Assembly (NCBI RefSeq): GCF_002846205.1 | Contig: NZ_PHKV01000004.1 | Location: 186,001-250,000, forward strand | Origin: Xanthomonas prunicola | Lineage (GTDB): Bacteria; Pseudomonadota; Gammaproteobacteria; Xanthomonadales; Xanthomonadaceae | Direction: 5' to 3' | Length of the DNA stretch: 64,000 bases | Shown: positions 44,961 through 53,833 of the stretch, in pieces | How the letters are laid out: each line of letters begins with the position of its first letter | Position numbering within the stretch: the first letter of the stretch is position 1 | Program-made: the position numbers and the translations under genes | The notes under the pieces: model-generated | Told to the model about the DNA's origin: nothing | Seen by the model: only the letters and a program-made list of their open reading frames with translations | Database searches by the model: none

Positions 44961-44990
44961 ATTCTACCCACAAGCTGCGCGGTTCGCCAA
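44961..44990 (-). promoter_or_regulatory. Promoter of tRNA-Ala
   Basis: On the minus strand TTGGCG (44990-44985) and TAGAAT (44966-44961) are spaced 18 bp, with the tRNA 5' end 11 bases past the -10. This is a fitting sigma-70 promoter. Confidence 0.65.
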
Positions 44991-45042
44991 GCGAAGGACG
45001 CAGCCGGCCGTGCACCGCGGCACGGTCGTGTGCGCCTTGGCC

Positions 45043-45444
45043 TTACTCGCGAACCAGCGGGAACTTGAGGTCCGGGTTCTTGGCCTTCCATTCCTTGTAC
45101 GACACCGAACCTTCCCAGGCAGCGAAAGCCTTCGGGGTGCGGCCACGGCCGGACCAGGTTTCGCCGGTGTGCGGCAGTTCGTACTTGGGCTTCACTTCGC
45201 TGCGGCCGCTCTTGACCACTTCCTTGCGCGCGGCAGTGGTGCCCAGGTACGCGGCAATGTCGTTGCGCTGTTTGGTGTTGAAGTGACCGGCGAACTGTTC
45301 GAGCAGCGAGACGATGGTGGCATGCGCAGAGGATGCCTCGCTCGCGCGCTCAGTTTTCTCCTGCTCTTCCAGCTTCTGCAGTTCGTCCAGCAGCTTGGCT
45401 TTGGCTTGCGCGATGGAATCCAGTTTCGAAGTGGTATTGCTCAC
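45043..45444 (-). CDS. H-NS family DNA-binding protein
   Basis: This protein has 133 residues from GTG 45444 (MSNTTSKLDSI). The N-terminal coiled coil (about 8-45; AKAKLLDELQKLEEQEKTE) is for dimerisation, a Lys-rich linker follows, and the C-terminal H-NS core WSGRGRTPKAF (about 97-107) inserts in the minor groove of AT-rich DNA. Xanthomonas species carry several such Xrv-type proteins tied to virulence control. The coding frame is open further upstream, but that part is not protein-like. It lies next to tRNA-Ala without any integrase, so a link to an island is not supported. Confidence 0.92.
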   Translation of the reverse strand: MSNTTSKLDSIAQAKAKLLDELQKLEEQEKTERASEASSAHATIVSLLEQFAGHFNTKQRNDIAAYLGTTAARKEVVKSGRSEVKPKYELPHTGETWSGRGRTPKAFAAWEGSVSYKEWKAKNPDLKFPLVRE

Positions 45445-45667
45445 AGAGGTATGGCCTCGGAATAAAGGGTGGACACGCTGCCCGAAAGGGCGCGCGGCAT
45501 TATGGCATGTGGCCCGGGGTCGGCCGTTATGGAACAGGGGCTTGCACACAGCGTGAACAGGCCTTTCACGACGCCTGTTCGAACGCTTTTGCATTGTCGC
45601 TACGGGCGTTGTCTAGCCGAAGGGCTCGGACTTGGCAGACCCGACCATGACGATACAGGAGCATGCA

Positions 45668-45844
45668 ATGAGTGACGACACACGCAAGGTCGGCTTGCCG
45701 GACCGCGACTGCATTAACGCCAATGAAGCCTGCGAGCTGCAGTACTGGACCAAGCCCCTGGGTATCAGCATCGAGGAGCTGCGCGCGGTCGTGCAGAAGG
45801 TCGGCCCGGTCGCTGCCAGCGTGCGCCGGCACCCAGGCAAATAA
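45668..45844 (+). CDS. DUF3606 small protein
   Basis: This 58-residue protein starts at ATG 45668 behind AGGAG; an ATG at 45647 is less likely. It contains INANEACELQYWTKPLGISIEELRAVVQKVG, the core of DUF3606, a small family of unknown function that often lies near DNA-repair or stress genes. It is 15 bp upstream of ligD and probably co-transcribed. Confidence 0.85.
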   Translation: MSDDTRKVGLPDRDCINANEACELQYWTKPLGISIEELRAVVQKVGPVAASVRRHPGK

Positions 45845-45859
45845 GCGGAAAGGTCTGCC

Positions 45860-48487
45860 ATGAGCCTGAGCGAGTACCGCCGCAAGCGCAGCTTCGCCAA
45901 GACCCGCGAGCCAGAACCGGGCAAGGCCTTGCCGCAAGGACAGCGCGCGATCTTCGTAGTGCAGTTGCACCACGCCAGCCGTCGCCACTACGACTTCCGC
46001 CTGCAGGTGGGCGATGCGCTCAAGAGCTGGGCTGTGCCGAAGGGGCCAAGCTACGACCCCAAGGTCAAGCGCATGGCGGTGGAGGTCGAAGATCACCCGG
46101 TCGACTACGCCAGCTTCGAGGGCGAGATTCCCAAGGGCGAGTATGGCGGCGGGCATGTGGCGCAGTTCGACCATGGCGTGTGGACTACCATGGGCGACCC
46201 GGAGGCGCAGCTGGCCAAGGGGCATTTGCGCTTCGAGTTGTTCGGCAACAAGCTCAAGGGCGGCTGGCATCTGGTGCGTTCCAGCAAACCGGCGCGGCAG
46301 CCGCAATGGTTGCTGTTCAAAGAGAACGATGCCTACGCCGGCACGGTGGAGGCGGACGATCTATTAGCCGATGTCGCCGCCGCGCCTGCCGACGATGTGC
46401 GCCGTGCAGGCACCGGCAAGACCAAGCGCAAGGCGCTGACAACCGTGCCGCCGCCGGCCCCGAAAAAGCGCGGTACCTGGGCAAGGCAGGCGCTGACGCT
46501 GACCAATGCACGGTGCGCCGAGAGGGAAGACGCCGCATTTGCGCCGCAGCTGGCCACGCTGGGACAGGCGCCACCAGAAGGCGCGCAGTGGCTGCATGAA
46601 ATCAAATGGGACGGCTACCGCATCCTGGCGACGGTCACCGCTGGCAAGGTGCGGCTGTGGTCGCGCAATGCGCTGGAGTGGACCGACAAGACGCCAGAGA
46701 TCGCCGATGCGATTCAGTTGCTGGGCCTGCGCAGCGCGCAGATCGATGGCGAATTGATAGCCGGACGCGGCACCAAAGAAGACTTCAATCTCTTGCAGGC
46801 CACCCTGTCTGGCGAACGCCAGATGCCGCTGGCGCTGGCAGTGTTCGATCTGCTGCACGTGGACGGAGTAGATATTCGCGAAGCGCCGCTGCGCGAGCGC
46901 AAGCACTTGTTGCAGCAGGTGCTTGAGGCGACGCCCAACGCGCGTCTGGCCTACAGCTCGCATGTGGAAGGCGATGGCACCGAGGCGTTCCGGGTGGCCG
47001 GCGAGCAGCGCTTTGAGGGCATCATTTCCAAACGCGCAGATCGCCCTTATCGCCAAGGACGCAGCGACGATTGGCGCAAGACCAAGCAGCTTGCCAGCCA
47101 GGAATATGCGGTGGTCGGCTACACCGCGCCCAAGGGCAGCCGCAGCGGCTTTGGCTCGCTGTTGTTGGCCACGCCGGACCCGGTGCATGGCTGGTTGTAC
47201 GTAGGCCGCGTTGGGTCCGGATTCTCCGATGCGTTGATGCGCGAGATCACCCAGCAACTGGAGGGCGGTGGTGGCCGCAAGCCCACTGCGCATGTTCCCA
47301 CTAGCGATACCGACTTGCGCGGGGCCACCTGGTTTGCGCCACGTTTCGTGGTGGAGGTGTTCTATCGCGGCATCGGTGGGCAGCACTTGTTGCGCCAGGC
47401 CTCGTTCAAGGCGCTGCGCCCGGATAAGCGCATTGCCGATCTTACCGACAGCGATGCGGTAGATGGCCCAGTTTCAATGTCTTCTGCCAAGCGTTTGCCA
47501 AAGCGTGTTGCGAAACATGCCGACACTGTGGCGACACAGGCACCGAAACGCGGGGCAACGCGTGCGGCAGCGACAACGCGCAAATCGGCACTTGCCTCAG
47601 CTGCATCGGACGCGCTACCGACGCTGTCCAGCCCGACCAAGCTGATCTACCCGGATATCCGCGCGACCAAACGCGACGTCTGGGACTACTACCAAGCGGT
47701 GATGGACCACCTGTTGCCGCAGATCGTGGGCCGGCCGCTGTCGGTCATCCGCTGCCCAAGTGGTGCGGAAAAACCGTGTTTTTTCCAGAAACACCACACT
47801 GCTGGCCTTGAGCGCGTGAGTTCTGTCAAGCTGACCGAAGAGACCGGCAGCAATGCGTATTATCTGGTCGTGGAGGATGCGTCCGGCTTGCTGGAACTGG
47901 TGCAATTCAATGCGCTGGAATTCCATCCCTGGGGCTCGCATGCCGACCACCCGGATGTCGCCGACCGCGTCGTATTCGATCTCGATCCGGGCCCGGATGT
48001 GCCGTTTGCCGAGGTCAAACGTGCGGCCAACGATATCCGTAAGTTGCTGGCGCAACTGGAACTGGAATCGTTCTTGCGCGTTTCCGGAGGCAAGGGTCTG
48101 CACGTGGTGGTGCCCTTGAACCCGGGCTGCGATTGGGAAGTCACCAAGCGCTTTGCCAAGGGCTTTGCCGATGCCTTGGCGCAGGCCGAGCCGCAGCGGT
48201 TCATCGCCGCTGCCACCAAGCGCCTGCGTAACAAGCGCATCTTCGTCGACTACCTGCGTAACGGCCGCGGCGCCACCGCAGTGGCCTCCTATTCACTGCG
48301 TGGCCGACCAGGTGCGCCGGTTGCGTTGCCGCTGGCGTGGTCGGAGTTGTCCAAGCTGCAGCGCGCCGATGCCTTCACTTTGCGCGATGTACCTGAGAAG
48401 CTGCGCCGCCGTCGCAAGGATCCATGGGCAGACATGGACCGCATCCGGCAGAACCTGACCCGCTGGGCGGAGCAGGACGCGGACTGA
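45860..48487 (+). CDS. ligD: ATP-dependent DNA ligase D (LigD: phosphoesterase-ligase-polymerase)
   Basis: This is an 875-residue three-domain repair enzyme. The N-terminal 3'-phosphoesterase (about 30-165) has HHASRRHYDFRLQ (His37/38, His43, Asp45). The ligase (about 215-530) has the nucleotidyl Lys249 in EIKWDGYR, with an OB fold after it. A low-complexity linker lies at about 540-590, and the C-terminal primase-polymerase (about 595-865) has VFDLDPGPDVPF and a VSGGKGLHVVVPL-type motif. LigD joins double-strand breaks with Ku in bacterial end joining; no ku gene is next to it. It follows DUF3606 by 15 bp. Confidence 0.96.
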   Translation: MSLSEYRRKRSFAKTREPEPGKALPQGQRAIFVVQLHHASRRHYDFRLQVGDALKSWAVPKGPSYDPKVKRMAVEVEDHPVDYASFEGEIPKGEYGGGHVAQFDHGVWTTMGDPEAQLAKGHLRFELFGNKLKGGWHLVRSSKPARQPQWLLFKENDAYAGTVEADDLLADVAAAPADDVRRAGTGKTKRKALTTVPPPAPKKRGTWARQALTLTNARCAEREDAAFAPQLATLGQAPPEGAQWLHEIKWDGYRILATVTAGKVRLWSRNALEWTDKTPEIADAIQLLGLRSAQIDGELIAGRGTKEDFNLLQATLSGERQMPLALAVFDLLHVDGVDIREAPLRERKHLLQQVLEATPNARLAYSSHVEGDGTEAFRVAGEQRFEGIISKRADRPYRQGRSDDWRKTKQLASQEYAVVGYTAPKGSRSGFGSLLLATPDPVHGWLYVGRVGSGFSDALMREITQQLEGGGGRKPTAHVPTSDTDLRGATWFAPRFVVEVFYRGIGGQHLLRQASFKALRPDKRIADLTDSDAVDGPVSMSSAKRLPKRVAKHADTVATQAPKRGATRAAATTRKSALASAASDALPTLSSPTKLIYPDIRATKRDVWDYYQAVMDHLLPQIVGRPLSVIRCPSGAEKPCFFQKHHTAGLERVSSVKLTEETGSNAYYLVVEDASGLLELVQFNALEFHPWGSHADHPDVADRVVFDLDPGPDVPFAEVKRAANDIRKLLAQLELESFLRVSGGKGLHVVVPLNPGCDWEVTKRFAKGFADALAQAEPQRFIAAATKRLRNKRIFVDYLRNGRGATAVASYSLRGRPGAPVALPLAWSELSKLQRADAFTLRDVPEKLRRRRKDPWADMDRIRQNLTRWAEQDAD

Positions 48488-48520
48488 GGCGTGACGCCGC
48501 TGCTACGCAATCCAAGAAAA

Positions 48521-48542
48521 AAGCCCGCATCGCTGCGGGCTT
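48521..48542 (-). terminator. Terminator of rnd (shared with ligD)
   Basis: AAGCCCGCA and TGCGGGCTT pair perfectly over a 4-nt loop (TCGC). On the minus strand the stem is followed by TTTTCTTGG, so it ends rnd. It may also act on ligD from the other side, since the ends are convergent. Confidence 0.8.
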
Positions 48543-48563
48543 ACGTGTCAAACCGCTAGCAAG

Positions 48564-49655
48564 TTACGCTGCGGATTGTTCCAGCAGCGGCATCACCTGC
48601 GCTTCCAGCACCGCACGCCGCCACTGGCCTAGCGCCGCGGGCCAGCTGCGCTGTTCGATCAAGGTTTCCAGGTGCCTACGTGAGGCCAGCAGACCATCCG
48701 GCAGACCGAGTTCACGGCTGCGCTGCGCCACGGTGTCCTGCAGGCGCTTGAGCACGGCCTTGTTGCCGTCGGTGGCGGCTTGGGCCAGTGGCGCATGTTC
48801 TTCGTCGGGCAGGGGAGTATTGAGCGCGTCCCACACCGCATTGGCGAGCTTGCGCGGCGCCTTGGGAAATTTATCGAACTGGCGCAGCAACGCGTCCAGA
48901 TCGGCGGGCGGGAACCGCGCCAGTTGGCTGGCCAGTTCGTTGTCCAGAATCCAGCTACGCGGGCGATCGCTTTGACGCGCCTGCAGGTCGCGCCAACGCA
49001 GCAGGCGCAGTAGCCGCCGTTGCGCCGCCGGCTCCAGGAATTGCGCGGTGCGCAGGCTCACATGCGGCCAGCGTTCGCCATCGTCGTGCTCCACCGTGGC
49101 GAGCAGGCGTTCGGCATCTTCGGCCAGCCAGTCCAGGCGGTCCTGCTCGGTGAGGCGGCGGGTGAGTTCGTCGTGGATCGCAAACAGATAGCGCACGTCG
49201 TCGGCGGCGTATTCCAGCTGCGACGGCGACAGCGGGCGACGCATCCAGTCCGATCGCGTCTCGCCCTTGGTCAGCAAGGTGCCAGTCACTTCCTGCACCA
49301 GTTTCTGGTAGCCCATGCCACCGCCAACACCGGCCAGCGCTGCAGCGATCTGGGTATCGAACAACGGCCGCGGCAACGCACCACACGCGCATTTGAACGT
49401 GACCAGGTCTTCGCTGGCGCTATGCATCACCTTGACGATGTCGGTGGCGGTCAACCACTCCTTGAGCGCCTCGTTCATACCAGGGATCAGCGGGTCGATC
49501 AACAGGATCTCCTCGCCGATGGCCATCTGCACCAGTGCCAGTTGCGGCCAGTAGGTGCGTTCGCGAATGAATTCGGTATCCAGGCCGATCCGCGACGGGC
49601 GCGCTGCCTGCAGGCGGTCGGTCAGCTCGGAGGGGTGGGTGATCCAATGGGGCAC
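48564..49655 (-). CDS. rnd: Ribonuclease D
   Basis: This 363-residue 3'-5' exoribonuclease starts at GTG 49655 (MPHWITHPSEL). DEDD motifs: GLDTEFIRERTYWP (about 24-37), HSASEDLVTF (about 77-86) and LEYAADDVRYLF (about 151-162). HRDC domain(s) follow from about residue 210 with RSWILDNELASQLARFPP. It trims tRNA precursors and other structured RNAs. The frame runs open upstream well beyond the start but without protein character. It is convergent with ligD through a strong terminator. Confidence 0.95.
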   Translation of the reverse strand: MPHWITHPSELTDRLQAARPSRIGLDTEFIRERTYWPQLALVQMAIGEEILLIDPLIPGMNEALKEWLTATDIVKVMHSASEDLVTFKCACGALPRPLFDTQIAAALAGVGGGMGYQKLVQEVTGTLLTKGETRSDWMRRPLSPSQLEYAADDVRYLFAIHDELTRRLTEQDRLDWLAEDAERLLATVEHDDGERWPHVSLRTAQFLEPAAQRRLLRLLRWRDLQARQSDRPRSWILDNELASQLARFPPADLDALLRQFDKFPKAPRKLANAVWDALNTPLPDEEHAPLAQAATDGNKAVLKRLQDTVAQRSRELGLPDGLLASRRHLETLIEQRSWPAALGQWRRAVLEAQVMPLLEQSAA

Positions 49656-49749
49656 GTGATTTCCGTCGACAGCAAGGGTTTGCGCAGAACGCGCAGAATA
49701 GCCTAACGTCGCGATCGCCTGTCGTGCGGCAGAGCACTGGAAGGAGCAG

Positions 49750-51762
49750 GTGGTGGGTGAGTGCGGTGACCGGATGGCAGCGTGGGCAATGGTCGCGCTG
49801 AGAGCGACCAGCAAAACGACTGCGCAGGCACCAGGCGGGCGCGGCCGGTGCCCGGAATCGGCATGGACCATTCGGACACTCCGGTTCCTGCGCGCCGGCG
49901 CCCCCCGCCTGACGGCTGCTTGCTGCGTTTTGTTGGCCGCGCTTGGCGTGTGCGCCTGTTCGCGCACACCGACACCGGTGCCCGCGGTTGCGCCCCAACC
50001 GGCGCCTGCCGCCGCCGCGCCGAGCAAGCCGAATGTCTCCATCGGCGGCGAAGAATCCGCCGAGACCGTGGCGCACTGGCAGCCGCCCGCGGTGGCGTTA
50101 GGCGATGAGCCGTTGACGCAGGTGCGCAAGCGCGCCGACCAGGCATTGCAGGAAGACCGCCTGTATCGCGATGCCAGCGATGCGATCCCGCTGTATCTGG
50201 CGATTCAGCAGCGTGCCGGTGGCAAGGATGCAGCCAGCCGTCGCGGCCTGGAGCAGGCGCGCCGCCGGCTGCTTGAACGCGGCGCGGCATTGATCGAACA
50301 GACCGAGCGTCAGGACGATACGTTGGAGCAGGCACGCGAGGTGGCCTTCGTCGCGCTCGCCCTCGCGCCACAAGACCCCAAGGTGCGCGCCCTGCAACGC
50401 GAGGTGGAGACCGCGCAGCGCGTGCTGGCGTTCAATCGCGCTGGCGAGGAAGACCTGCGCGGTGGACGGCTGGGCGAAGACGGCAATGGCGCGCTGGTGA
50501 ATTTTCGCGATGCCGCGCAACTGGACCCCGACAACCCGCGCACCCGACAGGGCCTGGCAGCCGTGGAAAGCGGCCTGCTGGAGCGCGCCGAACAGGCGGC
50601 ACAGGCAAGCGACTTCATCGGTGCCCGTTACTGGCTGCAGATGGCAGGTCAGGTGCGCGAGCGCGCGCCCACCATCGCCGATGCGCGCGCGCGGGTGGAG
50701 CGCATGCGCCGCGCGCAAATCGCCGCGTTGCACGATGCCGGTTTGCACGATCTGACCTCGCCGCGTGGGCTCAAGGCGGCCGGCGAAAAACTTGCCGAAG
50801 TGCTGCGCATCGCCGACCCCGGCGACCCGGTGGCTGGCGATCTGCGTCGCCGCCTGGAGCTGGCCACGCACTACGGCAGCTTCCGTCCCGGACAGGTGTT
50901 CACGGACGGACTCAACGTCGGTGGGCGCGGCCCACAGATGATCGTGGTGCCGCATGGCGCGTTCCAGATGGGGGCCGGCGATGCCGAACCGGGTGCATCC
51001 GACAACGAGCGCCCGGCACATTACGTGCGCTTCGCGCGCGGCTTTGCGTTGTCGATCACCGAGGTCACGGTCGCCGAGTTCCGTCAGTTTGTCGAAGCCA
51101 CCGGTGCGCGCCCGCGTGCCACCCGGCGCGGGCATTCGGTGGTGTACGACGAGCGCAGCGGCAATTTCATCCGCCGCAGCGGCGTGGATTGGCAGTCCGA
51201 TTACAACGGCGCCCAGGCCGCGCCCAACAGCCCGGTCATGCACGTGAGCGTTCGCGACGCCGAAGCGTACGCATCCTGGCTTTCGGAACAGACCGGCCGC
51301 CATTACCACGTGCCCAGCGAGGCCGAGTTCGAATATGCCGTGCGTGCCGGCACCACCGGGCGCTACCCGTGGGGCAATGCGGGCTCGCCTCCGCCCGATG
51401 CCGGTAACTTTACAGGCGGCAACGACGTCTCGCGCAGCGGCAGGCACTGGAACAACGGGTTCGTCGGCTACGGGGACGGCTTCTGGGGCCCGGCGCCGGT
51501 CGGCAGCTTTCGCGCCAACGCCTGGGGGCTGCACGACATGGGCGGCAACCTGAGCGAATGGGTGGCCGACTGCTGGCACGCCAGCTACCGCCGTGCTCCC
51601 GCCGATGGCGCTGCCTGGTACAACCCGGGCTGCCGCCAGCGCATGATCCGCGGCGGCAGCTGGGCCAATTCGCCGCAACAGACGCGTGCGGCCTGGCGGC
51701 AGTCGCAGGATTCGGACACCACCAGTGCGCGTATTGGCTTCCGCGTGGCGCGTGGAATTTAA
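49750..51762 (+). CDS. SUMF1/FGE-fold envelope protein lacking the catalytic cysteines
   Basis: This 670-residue protein starts at GTG 49750 or 49753 behind AAGGAG. An N-terminal hydrophobic segment (AACCVLLAALGVCACS, about 56-71) anchors or exports it; VCAC resembles a weak lipobox. A helical, TPR-like region (about 115-370) with repeated Ala-rich helices follows. The C-terminal FGE-sulfatase domain (about 390-670) has FQMGAGDAEPGASDNERP, EVTVAEFRQFV, YHVPSEAEFEYAVRAGTTGRYPWG, GLHDMGGNLSEWVADCW and IRGGSWANSPQQTRAAWRQ. The paired Cys of true formylglycine-generating enzymes near RSQ are absent, so it likely binds ligands or partners and does not oxidise Cys. Role unknown. Confidence 0.85.
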   Translation: MVGECGDRMAAWAMVALRATSKTTAQAPGGRGRCPESAWTIRTLRFLRAGAPRLTAACCVLLAALGVCACSRTPTPVPAVAPQPAPAAAAPSKPNVSIGGEESAETVAHWQPPAVALGDEPLTQVRKRADQALQEDRLYRDASDAIPLYLAIQQRAGGKDAASRRGLEQARRRLLERGAALIEQTERQDDTLEQAREVAFVALALAPQDPKVRALQREVETAQRVLAFNRAGEEDLRGGRLGEDGNGALVNFRDAAQLDPDNPRTRQGLAAVESGLLERAEQAAQASDFIGARYWLQMAGQVRERAPTIADARARVERMRRAQIAALHDAGLHDLTSPRGLKAAGEKLAEVLRIADPGDPVAGDLRRRLELATHYGSFRPGQVFTDGLNVGGRGPQMIVVPHGAFQMGAGDAEPGASDNERPAHYVRFARGFALSITEVTVAEFRQFVEATGARPRATRRGHSVVYDERSGNFIRRSGVDWQSDYNGAQAAPNSPVMHVSVRDAEAYASWLSEQTGRHYHVPSEAEFEYAVRAGTTGRYPWGNAGSPPPDAGNFTGGNDVSRSGRHWNNGFVGYGDGFWGPAPVGSFRANAWGLHDMGGNLSEWVADCWHASYRRAPADGAAWYNPGCRQRMIRGGSWANSPQQTRAAWRQSQDSDTTSARIGFRVARGI

Positions 51763-52217
51763 CTGCTGCTGACATGGCGTGCGGCGCGGCGATCGTGCCC
51801 TGTGTGACCGCCGCACTCGGCTTCGTGTTGTAGCCGCTGGGAGACATTCTCGGACCGACGGTGCGCTCTGGCTATGGCTGTACGAGAGCGTGTTCGTGCC
51901 GACAGAGGCAGGCCTGGGCGCAGGCGAAACGAGCTAGGTCTCTTTACCGCACGACGAGCGAACACTGCCGCAGGCACGCTGCGCTGGCACAAGCAGTTTT
52001 TGGGGTGCTTGCGGACGGCGGTTCGCTTCTCGCTACCTCCACTCGACAGCGGTGCCGAACGATTGACCAAGATCGTTGAGTTTTTGGTGCGGTCGTTCCG
52101 GCCGTTCTATGAGCGTTGTAAAGCACAGCGGCAGACTGCGGGTTGCGAGCCAGGCCGTCACGCGCAATATACTTTGTTCAGCTGGCTTAACGGTGACGAA
52201 CGGCGCGCACGTCAACG
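51763..52217. other. 455-bp intergenic region without recognised gene
   Basis: Small frames here are not protein-like. No hairpin terminator of note was seen, and no repeat matches the other elements in this window. Confidence 0.5.
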
Positions 52218-52274
52218 ATGAAACCGGCCGTGTCTGCTGTGGTCAAATTGCAATCGCATGATGGGGACGCCGTG

Positions 52275-53537
52275 ATGGGCATGGGGATCAAGATGTTTCG
52301 TTGGGTCATAGCGATTTTGCTGATTGGCGGCAGCGGCTACGCCGTGGCGCGGCATCTGCAGAACAGTAATACAGCCGGGCATTACGGCTCGGTCGAAGTG
52401 ATTCGCCCGGAAGGCACGCCCAAGGCGATGGTGATATTGCTGCCCGATAGCGGCCATCCTCAGGACAGCCAGCGGCTGGCCGACACGCTGAGCAACGATG
52501 GCGCCCTGGTGGCGGTGGTCGACACCGCAAGATACCGCGAACGCGCGCGCGCGCACCAAGTCGCCTGCAGCTCGCTGGCCGACGATGCCGAGCGGCTGGG
52601 TAAGAAATTGTTGCGCGCCGAACATGTCGATGCGTTCTTGCCGCCGGTGCTGGTGGGGCAGGGCGACGGTGCCGTGCTGGCGCGCCAAGCAGTGGCCTCG
52701 GCCGCGCCCGACGTGCTGGGCGGGGCGGTGGTCGCCGATGCCGGTAGCAGGGATCCAGGGCTGGCATGCTCGCGCGATATGCCCAATGCCAGTCAGGGTT
52801 TCCTGGACGATCTGGCCGATGAGTCCAGCCCAATGCAGATCGCCGCAGCCACACGCGGCCACTTCCTGGCTGCGCAGTCGCAAGGCCTGGGTGATTTGCC
52901 GCTCGTAGAACTGCACGCGTCAGGCAGCGACCGGCTGGTGGTGATGCTCTCCGGCGATGGCGGCTGGCGCGAACTGGATAAAGGCATCGCCGCGCAGCTG
53001 CAGCAGCAGGGCGTGTCGGTGGTGGGCTGGAACAGCCTGCGCTACTTCTGGGGCAGTCGCACGCCGCAGCAAGTTGGCGCGGACCTGGATCGGGTGATCG
53101 CCAGCTATCGCGAGCGTTGGCATATCCAGCATGTCGCCCTGGTTGGCTATTCGTTCGGCGCCGATGTATTGCCGTTCGCCTATCCGGAACTCTCGCCGCA
53201 GCAACGTGCCTCGGTGCAGTTCGTCAGCCTGCTGGGCCTTGGCCATGAGGCAGACTTCAAGGTGCGCGTCGGTGGCTGGCTGGGCTGGCATAACGATGCC
53301 GAGCGCGATGTGGAGCCGGCTATCCGGTCCCTGGATGCGCACCGCCTGCAATGCATCTACGGCGACGAAGAAAAAGACACGCTGTGCCCGGAACTGCGCG
53401 CACGCGGCGTGCAGGTGCTGGCACGCCCGGGTGGGCACCACTTCGACCACGATCCGGTGGTGCTGGCCGGGCTGCTGATGCAAGGCTGGCAGCACGCAGC
53501 GCAAACACCGATCGCGCAAGCGCCCAGCCGCTCCTAA
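52275..53537 (+). CDS. AcvB/VirJ-family virulence-associated periplasmic protein
   Basis: The proposed ATG is at 52275 (MGMGIKMFRW), 420 residues; ATG 52218 gives 439. A membrane segment or signal (about 6-25; WVIAILLIGGSGYAVA) leads into two alpha/beta-hydrolase-like halves. The second has VVMLSGDGGWRELDKGIA, VVGWNSLRYFWGSRTPQQVGADLDR, the nucleophile elbow GYSFGADVLPFAY and a final HHFDHDP. AcvB of Agrobacterium is a lysyl-phosphatidylglycerol hydrolase needed for T-DNA transfer. Here it may trim aminoacylated phospholipids. No mprF or vir gene is next to it. The family call is firm, the activity inferred. Confidence 0.88.
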   Translation: MGMGIKMFRWVIAILLIGGSGYAVARHLQNSNTAGHYGSVEVIRPEGTPKAMVILLPDSGHPQDSQRLADTLSNDGALVAVVDTARYRERARAHQVACSSLADDAERLGKKLLRAEHVDAFLPPVLVGQGDGAVLARQAVASAAPDVLGGAVVADAGSRDPGLACSRDMPNASQGFLDDLADESSPMQIAAATRGHFLAAQSQGLGDLPLVELHASGSDRLVVMLSGDGGWRELDKGIAAQLQQQGVSVVGWNSLRYFWGSRTPQQVGADLDRVIASYRERWHIQHVALVGYSFGADVLPFAYPELSPQQRASVQFVSLLGLGHEADFKVRVGGWLGWHNDAERDVEPAIRSLDAHRLQCIYGDEEKDTLCPELRARGVQVLARPGGHHFDHDPVVLAGLLMQGWQHAAQTPIAQAPSRS

Positions 53538-53833
53538 CGCGGCTGTGAGCTAGCGAAGCGCCCTGCATAACGTTTTCTAGAGCGTTGATCGACAAGTAAC
53601 GATCGTCACCGTGCACCTTCCACCATGCGAAGGTGCTCGAGTCCAAGCACGGCTAGCGGCCTTACTTCAACGAGATCCCGGATTCACCCGCCACCCGTCG
53701 CGTGTTCGACGGTGCTCTCTGGTACCGGGCCGACCTTCGCGGAACGACGTGAAGTGGGAACCTTCGAAGCGTTCATGCCGGCGCTGAGTGCCGGCATTGC
53801 TACAGGAGCCACGCTGTCGCGCGTGGCTTGCTG

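Noticed and set aside
44875-45444. tRNA-Ala next to an H-NS gene as a genomic-island attachment site
   Set aside because: No integrase, no direct repeat of the tRNA 3' end and no foreign-looking genes are visible.
48521-48542. Attenuator or riboswitch before rnd
   Set aside because: The hairpin lies after the rnd stop on that strand and has a T-run, so it is a terminator.
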